A DNA stretch of 35,595 nucleotides from Terriglobia bacterium (GTDB taxonomy: Bacteria; Acidobacteriota; Terriglobia; UBA7540), in contig JASHPE010000089.1 in the NCBI GenBank assembly GCA_030038235.1, positions 1-35,595 of the forward strand. The letters run 5' to 3'. Position numbers and translations under genes: made by a program. Shown here in pieces: positions 25,654 through 33,199 of this stretch (position 1 is the first letter of the stretch; every line of letters begins with the position of its first letter). Below the pieces are notes generated by a model, which made no database searches, had not been told where the DNA came from, and saw only the letters and a list, made by a program, of their open reading frames with translations.

Positions 25654-26754
25654 TTAGCCTGGCGCCGGCTGGCCCGGCCGGGCAGGCGACACCATTCCGA
25701 TGGCCAGCGAGTCCAGGCCGAGCTGTTGATTCACATTGCGGATCTGGAGCCGGTGCGCTTCGTCCAGTCCTTCCTTGAGCGCCACGATGCCTGCGAATCC
25801 GAACGCTGCGGCCCAGGCCTTGAGCTGCGGTACCAGGTCCACGTGGGAGACGGGTGCGGTTTCGCCGCTTTCGAGCACCAGCAGCATATCGCGAAGCAGC
25901 TCCGAGCCTGTGCCCAGGATGTCATCAAAGCTGTCGCGATCCCCGGTCAGCTTGCGCGTGGAATCGAAGAGCCGCTGCCAGTCAGGAGTCCGCGCGCGGG
26001 CGCCGAGTCCGCCGCTCAGGCTCTGGAAGAACTCGAGCCAGATCTCGCGGCGGGCAAGGCAGCCGGGGAGATCGAATGCGAGGGCCCGGCCGACGCTCCC
26101 GTGTGCCAGCCGCGCCACCAGCCGTTGCTTCGGCTCCGGCACCTGGGTGCGTTCCTTGAGCAACCGCAGAATCAGGTCTTCGTCGACGGGCGAGAAGGTC
26201 ACGCGCTGGCATCGCGAGCGAATGGTGGAGCGCAATTCGCCCGCGTTCGGACATACCAGGACGAAGGTGGTGGTCTCCGGCGGTTCCTCCATGACTTTCA
26301 GCAGCAGGTCCACGGCTTGCCAGTGGATATCCTGCGCCTGGTCGATGATGAAGAAACGGCGCGGCAGTTCGAACGGGCGCGTGTACGCCACCTGACGCAG
26401 CACGCGGATTTGCTCGCTCAGGATGTAGCGCGTGATGGGCGCGATTAGTTGCAGGTCAAAGTAGAGCAGGCCTTCGACGCGGCGCGCGGAGTCTTTCAGC
26501 TCGCGCCGCCGGGCGAGATCCTCTTCGGCGCCTCGGATCATCTCGGCGGCGCGGCGGCAGCGCGGGCACTCGCCGCAAGAATCGTCTTTCAGTCGCTCGC
26601 AGACGGCGGCCTGCGCCAGCATCAGCGCCAGCGTCTTCTTGCCCACGCCTTCCGGGCCGGTGAAGAGCAGCGCCCCCGGCATCCGGTCCGCGCGCAGCAT
26701 GTCGCGGACCGTCTGTACGGCGGCGGAATTTCCGATAAATGAGTCAAAACTCAT
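25654..26754 (-). CDS. holB: DNA polymerase III delta' subunit
   Basis: A 366-residue clamp-loader subunit of the AAA+ type. The Walker A-like loop is FTGPEGVGKKTL (about 31-42). The four zinc-binding Cys lie at 52, 60, 63 and 66 (CERLKDDSCGECPRC). Walker B-like FIIDQAQDI is followed by LLLKVMEEPPETTTFVLVC, and the SRC motif reads IRSRCQRVTF. The C-terminal collar region is less conserved. The start at 26754 gives MSFDSFIGN, the expected N-terminus for this family. It lies downstream of tmk on the same strand, a common bacterial pairing. A 143-base low-complexity repeat region separates them. Confidence 0.93.
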   Translation of the reverse strand: MSFDSFIGNSAAVQTVRDMLRADRMPGALLFTGPEGVGKKTLALMLAQAAVCERLKDDSCGECPRCRRAAEMIRGAEEDLARRRELKDSARRVEGLLYFDLQLIAPITRYILSEQIRVLRQVAYTRPFELPRRFFIIDQAQDIHWQAVDLLLKVMEEPPETTTFVLVCPNAGELRSTIRSRCQRVTFSPVDEDLILRLLKERTQVPEPKQRLVARLAHGSVGRALAFDLPGCLARREIWLEFFQSLSGGLGARARTPDWQRLFDSTRKLTGDRDSFDDILGTGSELLRDMLLVLESGETAPVSHVDLVPQLKAWAAAFGFAGIVALKEGLDEAHRLQIRNVNQQLGLDSLAIGMVSPARPGQPAPG

Positions 26755-26760
26755 AGAGAG

Positions 26761-26950
26761 TAGCGGTCCGTTGTCCGCGGTTCGTTGTTCGTAGATCGTA
26801 GTTCGTGGATCGTAGCTCGTAGGTGCATTTTGTGCTCGCGGAGACGTCCCGCAAACACGAAACAGAGTCCACGATCCACCAACCGACCATCGACGAACTA
26901 CGATCTACGAACTGAGAACTGACGACTGACCACTGACAACTGACGACTAG
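26761..26950. repeat. Low-complexity direct and inverted repeat cluster
   Basis: The region is built of short recurring words: GTTCGTAGATCGTAGTTCGT and relatives at 26788-26820, the inverse CTACGATCTACGAA at about 26899-26912, then ACTGACGACTGACCACTGAC and similar to about 26945. The arms could pair into an extended hairpin. The cluster fills the gap between tmk and holB and overlaps the last codons of tmk. Such word repeats are frequent between genes in acidobacterial genomes. Confidence 0.7.
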
Positions 26951-27581
26951 CACCTAACACCTCATCCACCACGCGCCCGATGTCCGCTTCGACCTCCTTC
27001 GCCGATCGTCCCGCGTCGATCACCCATACGCGATGAGGCTCGCGGCGCGCCAGGGCTAAATATCCGGCGCGCGCGCGCCGCTGAAACTCGATGCCGGCGG
27101 CTTCGAAGCGCGACGTTCCCGAGCCGGAGTCGCGACCGAGGGCGCGTTCGAGTGCGACTCGCGGGTCAAGATCGAGCACCAGGGTCAGATCGGGCTGCGT
27201 GGGGCCGCAGATTGCCCGATCGAGCAGGCGCACGGTGCGCGAGCCGAGCCCGCGCGCGTAGCCCTGATATACGAAGCTGCAATCGTTGAAGCGGTCGCTC
27301 ACCACCAGTTCACCGCGTGCGAGAGCTGGCCGGATAACTTTTTCCACATGCGGCGCGCGGGCCGCATAGAACAAGGCCAGCTCCGCGAGCGCGCTCAATT
27401 CCTCTTTCTCCCCCATCAGGATCGCGCGCACTTTTTCGCCAACCGGCGTGCCGCCAGGCTCGCGCGTGGCGCGGACCGTGTAGCCTTGCTTGCGCAAGTG
27501 CCGCACCAGGCGGCGGAGCTGCGTACTCTTGCCGGTCCCGTCGATGCCTTCCAGCGTGATGAAAAACCCGTGCGATTTCAA
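26898..27581 (-). CDS. tmk: Thymidylate kinase
   Basis: A 227-residue enzyme that phosphorylates dTMP to dTDP for DNA synthesis. The P-loop is EGIDGTGKSTQ near the N-terminus, followed by ATREPGGTPVGEKVRAIL. The substrate motif is VVSDRFNDCSFVYQGYARGL, and the LID region is around RALGRDSGSGTSRFEAAG. The start is TTG at 27581 (TTG AAA TCG), with AAAGGA just upstream. No closer ATG preserves the P-loop strand. The last about 15 residues (SRQLSVVSRQFSVRRS) are encoded by the adjacent low-complexity repeat, so the natural stop seems to have been overrun. It is probably co-transcribed with holB downstream. Confidence 0.94.
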   Translation of the reverse strand: MKSHGFFITLEGIDGTGKSTQLRRLVRHLRKQGYTVRATREPGGTPVGEKVRAILMGEKEELSALAELALFYAARAPHVEKVIRPALARGELVVSDRFNDCSFVYQGYARGLGSRTVRLLDRAICGPTQPDLTLVLDLDPRVALERALGRDSGSGTSRFEAAGIEFQRRARAGYLALARREPHRVWVIDAGRSAKEVEADIGRVVDEVLGASRQLSVVSRQFSVRRS

Positions 27582-27980
27582 GGGTCCTTTGCCGCCTGCG
27601 GAGGGGCAGGATTCGAAGTTAGCATTCTCCGCCGGGCATCACAAGTGTCCCTGCGTGTAGGTTCCAAGATCGATGATACTCGGGTCAGAGAACCTGGCCA
27701 GAGAACGACACGGTTGCTGTCACTTGGCCTCTCAACTTTGATCAGGATCTCCACGTACCGCGTGAGGGTTTCCTCGTTGCCTCTTTGTAGCGGCTCATGG
27801 TCCCTTTCGTCCCTTGCCGATCAACCCATCCCTCGACGAACAGCCTCGATTCTTGGATTACAAATCGGCCATGGTCAGGCGCGAGGTTCTGATTCAGCTT
27901 GAACCCATCACACTCAGTGGTTGGGATCGTATTCTGCCTTCTGGGTTAAGATTGTTCGCTGCCGGCGTGCCTCCCAAATC
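27582..27980. other. Intergenic region between tmk and the kinase gene; nothing recognised
   Basis: About 400 bases separate the divergent tmk and Ser/Thr kinase genes. Short open frames exist on both strands, but none has a recognisable family, a good ribosome-binding site or clear coding composition. Promoters for both flanking genes are expected here, but I could not pick convincing -35/-10 pairs. Confidence 0.5.
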
Positions 27981-29138
27981 ATGATTGGAACAACGGTTTC
28001 GCACTATCGCATCCTGGAGAAGCTCGGCGGCGGCGGGATGGGTGTGGTCTACAAGGCCGAGGACACGAAGCTCGGCCGGTTCGCCGCCCTCAAGTTCCTG
28101 CCTCCGGGTGTTGCGCTGGACCCTCAGGCCCTCGAACGCTTTGAGCGCGAAGCGCGCGCCGCCTCAGCCCTGGATCATCCCCACATCTGCACGATTTACG
28201 AGATCGGCGAGCATGAAGGCCAGCCCTTCATAGCCATGCAGTATCTCGAAGGGCAAACCCTCAAGCATCGCATCGGGACGAAACCCTTGAAGACGGACGA
28301 GCTGCTCGACTTAGCCATCCAGATTGCCGATGCCCTGGACGCAGCGCACCACAAAGGGATCATTCATCGTGACATCAAGCCCGCGAATGTCTTCGTCACG
28401 GCACGCGGGCAGGCGAAGATTTTGGATTCCGGCCTGGCGAAGTTGTCTGGGAGCGCGGGCCTCTCGCCCGCAGTTGTTGGGCAGCCCGTCCTGGCCCAAG
28501 CGGGCGGGACGCCCGTGCTCCCAGGCCCGGACAGCCCAACAGTCTCCATTGACCCCGAACACCTCACCAGCCCTGGCGTGACGATGGGAACCGTGGCTTA
28601 CATGTCGCCCGAGCAGGCGCGGGGCGAAGAGCTGGATGCGCGCACGGACCTGTTCAGTTTCGGCGCCGTGCTCGATGAGATGGCGACGGGAGGGCAGGCG
28701 TTCTACGGGACTACGACAGCCGTCATCTATGAAGCGATTCTGAATCGAGCGCCCCTTCCGATCGCCAGCGTGAGTCCGCAGGCGCCGCCCAAGCTGGAAG
28801 AAATCATCAATCGCTTGCTTGAGAAAGACCGCGACCTTCGCTATCAGAGCGCCGCTGACGTGCGGAGCGAGTTAAAGCGCCTCAAGCGCGACACCGACTC
28901 GGGCCGTGCTATACCGGCGCGTTTGCCTCGCCGTGATGCGGGTGGCGGCGTAAAGCCGCCACTGGAGGGCGAGAGCTCCGATTCGCAGGTGCTTGCGGGC
29001 CTGGTGAAGCGTAACAAGAAAGCTCTCATCGCATTGATGGCTATCGGCATGGTAGTCGTCGCGGCCCTCATCTATGCGCTCTATCGCGCCGCAAGGGTCG
29101 CACGCCGTCAACCGAAGCCCTGGAGTTTACGCGAGTGA
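27981..29138 (+). CDS. Serine/threonine protein kinase domain (N-terminal part of a broken kinase-propeller gene)
   Basis: A PknB-type kinase of 385 residues as read. ATG at 27981 gives [20 protein letters not shown]. The glycine loop, Lys38 (AALKFLPPG), the catalytic loop [10 protein letters not shown] (D131) and [20 protein letters not shown] are present. The DFG motif reads DSG (149-151), keeping the metal-binding Asp but losing Phe. Residues about 157-181 come from a palindromic repeat inserted in frame in the activation segment. A juxtamembrane linker and one transmembrane helix ([20 protein letters not shown]) follow. The frame ends at 29138, but the next frame continues the expected extracytoplasmic propeller ([20 protein letters not shown]), so a frameshift at about 29090-29105 truncates the protein. 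Intact relatives are typically about 900 aa with a TolB/WD40-like sensor domain. Confidence 0.85.
   Translation: MIGTTVSHYRILEKLGGGGMGVVYKAEDTKLGRFAALKFLPPGVALDPQALERFEREARAASALDHPHICTIYEIGEHEGQPFIAMQYLEGQTLKHRIGTKPLKTDELLDLAIQIADALDAAHHKGIIHRDIKPANVFVTARGQAKILDSGLAKLSGSAGLSPAVVGQPVLAQAGGTPVLPGPDSPTVSIDPEHLTSPGVTMGTVAYMSPEQARGEELDARTDLFSFGAVLDEMATGGQAFYGTTTAVIYEAILNRAPLPIASVSPQAPPKLEEIINRLLEKDRDLRYQSAADVRSELKRLKRDTDSGRAIPARLPRRDAGGGVKPPLEGESSDSQVLAGLVKRNKKALIALMAIGMVVVAALIYALYRAARVARRQPKPWSLRE
28449..28522. repeat. Palindromic repeat inserted inside the kinase coding region
   Basis: Arms of 23 bases at 28449-28471 (begins GGGAGCGCGGGCC) and 28500-28522 (ends CCCGTGCTCCC) are reverse complements at 20 of 23 positions, around a 28-base centre. 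GGGAGCGCGGGCxTCTCGCCC-type palindromes are dispersed intergenic repeats in acidobacterial genomes (general knowledge). Here the element is read in frame and adds Gly/Pro/Ala-rich residues to the kinase activation segment. Confidence 0.75.
28941..28963. repeat. Short palindrome in the kinase juxtamembrane linker
   Basis: GGTGGCGGC and GCCGCCACT flank GTAAA, giving a near-perfect hairpin. It encodes GGGVKPPL within the linker between kinase domain and membrane helix. GGTGGCGGCxxxAAGCCGCCAC repeats are another recurring type in such genomes, so this may be a second small insertion tolerated in a flexible region. Confidence 0.5.
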
Positions 29139-29497
29139 CGGGCAGCGGAGACCTCAGTGGCGCCGACATCTCCCCGGATGGCAAATACGTTGTCTACGCG
29201 CGGCGGACGGGCGGCAAGCAAAGTCTCTGGTTGAAGCAACTCGCCACGGACAGTGACGTTCAGATTGTCAATCTGGGTGACGACGTTTGCCCTGGCGTGG
29301 AGTTCTCTCGCGACGGCAGCTACGTATACTTCGTCCGTCAGGATCCCTTGAAACCTAGCGGCGATCTCTATCAAGTGCCGACGTTAGGTGGAACTCCCAA
29401 GAAGTTGCTGGCGAACTTAACGGTCCCGCGACATTTTCACCCGATGGCCAGCGGATCGCCTTTGTGCGGCACACTCCCGATGAGGACAGTTTATTGA
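29102..29497 (+). pseudogene. TolB/WD40-like propeller, first part (displaced by a frameshift)
   Basis: This frame continues the kinase gene after its premature stop. It reads [20 protein letters not shown], then PDGKYVVYARR and VEFSRDGSYVYFVRQD. SPDGKxVVY and SRDGSYVYF are the repeating blades of TolB-type beta-propellers that form the extracytoplasmic part of acidobacterial receptor-like kinases. An ATG-like start (GTG at 29135) exists, but there is no ribosome-binding site suited to independent translation. The frame is lost again after KKLLANL at about 29401-29415, where a second frameshift moves the propeller into the third frame. Read alone it ends at 29497 in non-homologous residues. 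Confidence 0.75.
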
Positions 29498-30768
29498 CCG
29501 CCCCGCTGGATGATTCGGGCGAGCGGGTGCTGGTGTCCTACAAGGCGCCCGAGGGGATTGAAGCGTACCCCTACTCTTGGTCTCCGGACGGGAAAACCCT
29601 CGCCTTTGAGCACGTTAGTCTGGAGCACCAGGTCTTGACCACCGTTGCGGCCGAAGGTGGTCAGGCGGAATCGGTGGCAGGTACGCATCTGGGCGAGATC
29701 CGGGATATCGCCTGGCTTCCGGGAAGCCGTCACCTGGTCGTGGCCGGCCTTCAGTCCGGGTCCTTTCAACTCTACGAAATCTCACTGGAGGGGGGCGAAC
29801 TCCGGCAGATCACTCATGACCTTTCGAGATACACAGGAGTACGGGCGAGCGCGGACGGCAAGACGCTCCTGGCCTTGCAGGAGCAACTGCTTTTTGCCGT
29901 TCAAGTCGCCACACCCGGCAGGGAAACCGAAGTCCGTACCTTGAGCGCCGGAAACCAGACCCGCGACGGCGCGAACGGTGTGTCCTGGACCCCGGACGGA
30001 AAAATCGTCTATTCCTCGGTTCATAACGGAGTCTTTGATATTTGGGAGATGGGCGCGGACGGCTCCGATCCCGAGCGACTCACCGACAATGACACTTCTT
30101 CGGGTTCTTTCGAGCCCGTCGCCTCACCCCGCGGTGGCTTCATTGCTTTTGCCCACCGGGACCGAACTCACCCGTTGAACATCTGGCGCATGGACATGGA
30201 CGGTACCAACGCAAAACAACTTACCCAGGGCGAGAGGGACATTTTTCCCGCCGTATCGCCGGATGGCCAGTGGGTGGTATTCACAAGTGTGCAGGGAGGC
30301 AAATCTGTTCTGATGAAGGTTCCGAGTGGAGGTGGCCCAACGTCACAGTTGACAGACTTCGACTCAAGCTCCCCATCCGTCTCCCCGGACGGCAAGTGGA
30401 TCGCCTACCTTTATCCTGCCGCCCAGAATGAGCCCAGGAGCCTGGCGAGCAATGAGACAGGCTGGCGATCCTGGGGCCTGGCGATCATTCCTTTTGCGGG
30501 AGGCCAACCCGCCAAGACCTTCCCGCTGCCCCCCACTGCCGACCCTCCCCTGGTCTGGACCCCCAATGGCCGTGCCGTTTCTTTCCCTAACCTTGTGAAT
30601 GGCGTGCATAACATCTGGGAACAGCCGGTGGCGGGCGGGCCCCTGCAGCCGGTGACGCACTTCACTTCGGACAGGATTCGCGGATTCGACTGGTCGTCCG
30701 ATGGCCGCCTGGCCGTCTCCCGCGAGACGGAACCGGCCGATGCGGTGCTGATCAAGAGTTTTCAATGA
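29464..30768 (+). pseudogene. TolB/WD40-like propeller, main part (C-terminal piece of the broken kinase gene)
   Basis: This frame carries most of the propeller. Recognisable sequence begins at about 29413 (ELNGPATFSPDGQRIAFVRH), before the first ATG at 29464. Blades recur as SWSPDGKTLAFEH, SWTPDGKIVYSSV, FPAVSPDGQWVVFTS, PSVSPDGKWIAYLYP and FDWSSDGRLAVSR. The end (LIKSFQ) is typical for these receptor kinases, where the final residues read like VLIxxF. No signal peptide or ribosome-binding site supports independent expression, so the piece probably belongs to a gene spanning 27981-30768 (about 929 codons) with two frameshifts. If the shifts are sequencing errors, the gene is intact. Confidence 0.8.
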
Positions 30769-30932
30769 TGGGTCAGACGATCACAGTTGGAAAATCGCCT
30801 TATCACCGCTGATCTGCCCAGCATCCCAGGCGCTGCGGAAGGAATAGGTTCTGCCCTGTCGCCTGGCGTTTACTGACGCGGCTGCCAGTAAGCGAGTGGG
30901 ATTCTGCCAGCAATCCCGACACAAATTACCAG

Positions 30933-31194
30933 AACTCTGGCATGGAATCGCGCTTGCCCCTCTGATATCGACAGTCCGCGTCATCATTTACTCCGACTTC
31001 GTACACTCTGCACGCCGGACGGGATGTTACAATTCTGGCGCGGCAGAGCGAGCCGCCGCCGTTGCAAATCATGATGAGCGAGATCGCGCAGAACATTGCC
31101 CGGATCGAGGAGCGTATCGCCGCCGCCGGCCGTCGCGACGGCCGCCGCCGCGAGGACGTGCGCCTGATCGCTGTCTGCAAGACAGTGCCGCCGG
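30933..31194. repeat. Direct repeat, left copy: yggS promoter and 5' end
   Basis: This segment resembles 31949-32206 along its whole length, with about four bases of net insertion/deletion and scattered substitutions (roughly 80-85 % identity by eye). Both contain GGACGGGATGTTACAATTCT, with TACAAT as a -10-like box, the segment GAGCCGCCGCCGTTGCAAAT and the yggS start ATGATGAGCGAG. Homology ends at GTGCCGCCGG. The two copies bracket the BrnT/BrnA-type module. The preceding 30769-30932 stretch shows nothing recognisable. Confidence 0.85.
31071..31194 (+). pseudogene. Truncated copy of the yggS 5' end
   Basis: The frame from ATG 31071 reads MMSEIAQNIARIEERIAAAG, then RREDVRLIAVCKTVPP, matching the first 40 residues of the intact YggS downstream (MMSEIAQNIARIEKRI...LIAVSKTVPP). 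It includes the PLP-binding Lys, with Ser before it changed to Cys. After codon 41 homology stops and the frame runs into unrelated sequence beside the antitoxin gene. It may still be transcribed from the copied promoter, but cannot make a functional barrel. Confidence 0.85.
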
Positions 31195-31201
31195 CCAACT
31201 G

Positions 31202-31213
31202 GCGCTATAGCGC
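31202..31213. repeat. Perfect 12-bp palindrome at the left junction
   Basis: GCGCTATAGCGC lies eight bases after the end of the yggS homology and 18 bases before the antitoxin stop codon. A perfect palindrome at a junction can mark a recombination or insertion point. No second copy is seen at the right end, so this is only suggestive. Confidence 0.4.
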
Positions 31214-31231
31214 AGCTATGCGATTCGCTTC

Positions 31232-31573
31232 TCATCCTGCTTTCTTGAGTCCTGTACGAATCGCCTTCTTGAGCACGGTCTGGTAGCCGATTCCGGTCTT
31301 TTCTGCAATCTGCTTAGCTTTCTCCAAATCGGCGACCGGTACCCGGATGGAAATCGCGCGACTGACGTTCTCCTTAGCCCTTCGCATCAGTTGTTCAAGG
31401 AGTTTGGGGTCGGTCTTCGCAACGTTCAGACCTGCCGACCGGCTGAGGGTACCGGTTCTGAGCGCATGTGCGAATTCGCGTTCGGTCCGCCGGCGCCCTT
31501 CAGGAGTTGTATACCAACTGGCCTCGTCGGCTTCGGACTTGAACCTGCGGTTGCTAGTCGATCTGCGGAGCAT
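31232..31573 (-). CDS. BrnA/CopG-like antitoxin
   Basis: A 113-residue protein whose C-terminal half has a ribbon-helix-helix/BrnA-like pattern: AISIRVPVADLEKAKQIAEK, then TGIGYQTVLKKAIRTGLKK. This fold binds DNA as a dimer and usually represses its own operon. The N-terminal half (SEADEASWYTTPEGRRRTER) is charged and likely contacts the toxin. The ATG at 31573 overlaps the 3' end of the toxin gene by 20 bases, giving the toxin-first order known for brnTA. The palindrome upstream of the toxin gene is a likely binding site. It is clearly an RHH-type antitoxin. The exact subfamily is inferred from its partner. Confidence 0.82.
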   Translation of the reverse strand: MLRRSTSNRRFKSEADEASWYTTPEGRRRTEREFAHALRTGTLSRSAGLNVAKTDPKLLEQLMRRAKENVSRAISIRVPVADLEKAKQIAEKTGIGYQTVLKKAIRTGLKKAG

Positions 31574-31838
31574 ATTTTCTCTTTTCTGAGGCGTTCATCG
31601 GATACGCCGTAACTGTGCGGAAAAGTCGTCGGCGGATCGTGAATACCACCACCAGGTAGCGGTTCGAGGCTGTCCTGCCGAGGAGTTTCCATCGCGCCTC
31701 ACCGTGCACGGTTTCCGCCGGAATCATGACATGCGGGCGCCCCACCGCATCTTCGACTTCGCTGGGTGTGACTCCGTGACGCATGATGTGGCCCAGGTTG
31801 GAAAGATCCCAGTCGAAGCCTTCGATTTCTCCCGTCAC
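31554..31838 (-). CDS. BrnT-family toxin (type II, ribonuclease fold)
   Basis: A 94-residue toxin related to BrnT, an RNase fold similar to RelE. Family features seen are GFDWDLSNLGHIMRHGVTPS (FxWDxxNxxHxxxHGV), then DAVGRPHVMIP and HGEARWKLLGRT, then YLVVVFTIRRRLFRTVTAYP and a terminal SEKRKYA. The start is taken as GTG 31838 because it gives the normal family length. The frame is open further up to an ATG at 31919, but that would place a perfect palindromic operator inside the gene. A TATACT box lies seven bases before this GTG, so the message may be leaderless. It overlaps the antitoxin gene by 20 bases. Confidence 0.82.
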   Translation of the reverse strand: MTGEIEGFDWDLSNLGHIMRHGVTPSEVEDAVGRPHVMIPAETVHGEARWKLLGRTASNRYLVVVFTIRRRLFRTVTAYPMNASEKRKYAPQID

Positions 31839-31844
31839 AGTGAA

Positions 31845-31867
31845 GTATATACGGGAACCGTATATAC
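31845..31867 (-). promoter_or_regulatory. Palindromic promoter-operator of the BrnT/BrnA-type module
   Basis: GTATATACGG (31845-31854) and its exact reverse complement CCGTATATAC (31858-31867) flank a three-base centre. On the minus strand the proximal arm supplies TATACT as a -10 box, and TTGCTC 18 bases further up could be the -35. The predicted start site coincides with the toxin GTG codon. The geometry is what is expected of an autorepressed toxin-antitoxin operon bound by a ribbon-helix-helix antitoxin. Confidence 0.75.
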
Positions 31868-31948
31868 GAGCAACGACCGCCTGTATCAATTCCCCGTCAC
31901 GGGCGGGTGGCTCATACATCGCCTCTCAATACATGCGTCAGCCGCCAA

Positions 31949-32206
31949 AACTCCGGAATGGGACCGCGCTCGTCCCTTTTATATCAATGGCCGCATTGTC
32001 TCTTGCTCGATATCGTACACTCCGCGTGCGGACGGGATGTTACAATTCTGGCGCGGCGGGCGAGCCGCCGCCGTTGCAAATCATGATGAGCGAGATCGCG
32101 CAGAATATTGCCCGGATCGAGAAGCGTATCGACGCGGCCTGCCGCCGCGCCTGCCGGCGCCGGGAAGACGTGCGACTGATCGCCGTCTCCAAGACCGTGC
32201 CGCCGG
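31949..32206. repeat. Direct repeat, right copy: promoter and 5' end of intact yggS
   Basis: This is the counterpart of 30933-31194, about 1,012-1,016 bases away. It carries the -10-like TACAAT at 32041-32046 and the first 41 codons of the working yggS. Because the module between the copies is flanked by homologous DNA in the same orientation, recombination between the copies would remove it and leave one complete yggS. Confidence 0.85.
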
Positions 32207-32805
32207 AACGCATCCGCGAAGCGTACGAGGCTGGTCTCCGCGACTTCGGGGAGAATCGCGTGCAGGAAGCCGAGGCCAAGCGCCCGGCGCTCGTCGATCT
32301 CGACATCACCTGGCACATGATAGGACATCTTCAAAGCAACAAGGCGCAGACTGCGCGCGAGCTGTTCCAGTGGATTCATTCCATCGACTCGCTGCGGATT
32401 GCCGAGAGACTCGATCGCACGCCACCGGCAGCCGCTGAGCCTGTTTGGGCGCACAACGCGGGGACGCCGCTGCCGGTGCTGATCGAGGTGAACCTTGGCG
32501 AAGAGGCGGCCAAGTCGGGCGTCACGGCAGACGTGGCGCTCGACCTCGCCCGCGCGATCGGCGCCTTGCCGAACCTTGCGCTGTGCGGTTTGATGACGGT
32601 GCCGCCCCTCACTGAAGATCCGGAGGACGCCCGGCCATACTTTTCCCGTCTGCGCGAACTCGGAAAAGTGATAGACTCTGCGCGTTTGCCCAACGTCTCC
32701 ATGGGCGAACTTTCCATGGGCATGAGCCACGATTTCGAAGTGGCGGTCGAAGAAGGCGCCACTATGGTGCGCGTGGGCAGCGCCATTTTCGGGGAGAGGC
32801 CCTGA
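32083..32805 (+). CDS. yggS: YggS-family pyridoxal-phosphate homeostasis protein
   Basis: A 240-residue PLP-binding protein of the YggS/PROSC family, a TIM-barrel without known enzyme activity that keeps vitamin B6 levels balanced. PLP-binding Lys37 lies in LIAVSKTVPP. Family blocks are DFGENRVQEAEAK, WHMIGHLQSNKAQ, LIEVNLGEEAAKSGV, LCGLMTVPP, SMGMSHDFEVAVEEGATMVR and VGSAIFGERP. The ATG at 32083, or the next ATG at 32086, fits the family N-terminus. There is no ribosome-binding site, and a TACAAT -10 lies 37 bases upstream. Its promoter and first 41 codons are duplicated upstream across the BrnT/BrnA-type module. A DUF167 gene follows 24 bases downstream. Confidence 0.95.
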   Translation: MMSEIAQNIARIEKRIDAACRRACRRREDVRLIAVSKTVPPERIREAYEAGLRDFGENRVQEAEAKRPALVDLDITWHMIGHLQSNKAQTARELFQWIHSIDSLRIAERLDRTPPAAAEPVWAHNAGTPLPVLIEVNLGEEAAKSGVTADVALDLARAIGALPNLALCGLMTVPPLTEDPEDARPYFSRLRELGKVIDSARLPNVSMGELSMGMSHDFEVAVEEGATMVRVGSAIFGERP

Positions 32806-32829
32806 CGCGCTCTCACAAGGAGGTACAGC

Positions 32830-33141
32830 TTGAGATTGATGCCGCCGTTTCGTGTTGAGGGCTTGCGAGTGACCTTCAAGGCCAAGATCAAGCCGCGCGC
32901 GCCGCGGGACCGCATGTACTTCGACCGCAATCAGCGCGTGCACATCGATCTGCGCGCCGTGCCTGAGAACTATGAGGCCAACGACGACCTGATCCGCTTC
33001 TTGTCCAGGGGCCTGCGCATCCCTCAGGAGAATATCGATATCGCCTGGGGCTTGAAGATTCGCGAGAAACTCGTCCGCATTACCGGCTACCCGCCCGGGT
33101 ACGTCACCGACCGCCTGATGGCGCTGGCGCTCAAGAAGTGA
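32830..33141 (+). CDS. DUF167 (YggU-family) protein
   Basis: A 103-residue protein of the DUF167/YggU family, function unknown, often found near yggS. Seen are the opening strand LRVTFKAKIKPRAPRDRMYF, the helix region NYEANDDLIRFLSRGLRIPQ and the ending GLKIREKLVRITG, in which K-x-R-E-K corresponds to the usual SRxK region. The start is TTG at 32830. AGGAGG lies six bases before it, whereas the next ATG (32839) is 15 bases away, so the rarer TTG codon is favoured. It is close to yggS and probably shares its transcript. Confidence 0.85.
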   Translation: MRLMPPFRVEGLRVTFKAKIKPRAPRDRMYFDRNQRVHIDLRAVPENYEANDDLIRFLSRGLRIPQENIDIAWGLKIREKLVRITGYPPGYVTDRLMALALKK

Positions 33142-33199
33142 ATCGACGGACCGCGCCGTCAGAAGCCTCAGAAGCTGTGAAAATTGCCAGAAAGCTTCC

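Noticed and set aside
26744-26953. 69-codon open frame on the minus strand
   Set aside because: It is made of the low-complexity repeats between tmk and holB.
27582-27980. Possible transposase fragment
   Set aside because: A short minus-strand frame faintly recalled an IS5-type C-terminus, but the key residues did not line up.
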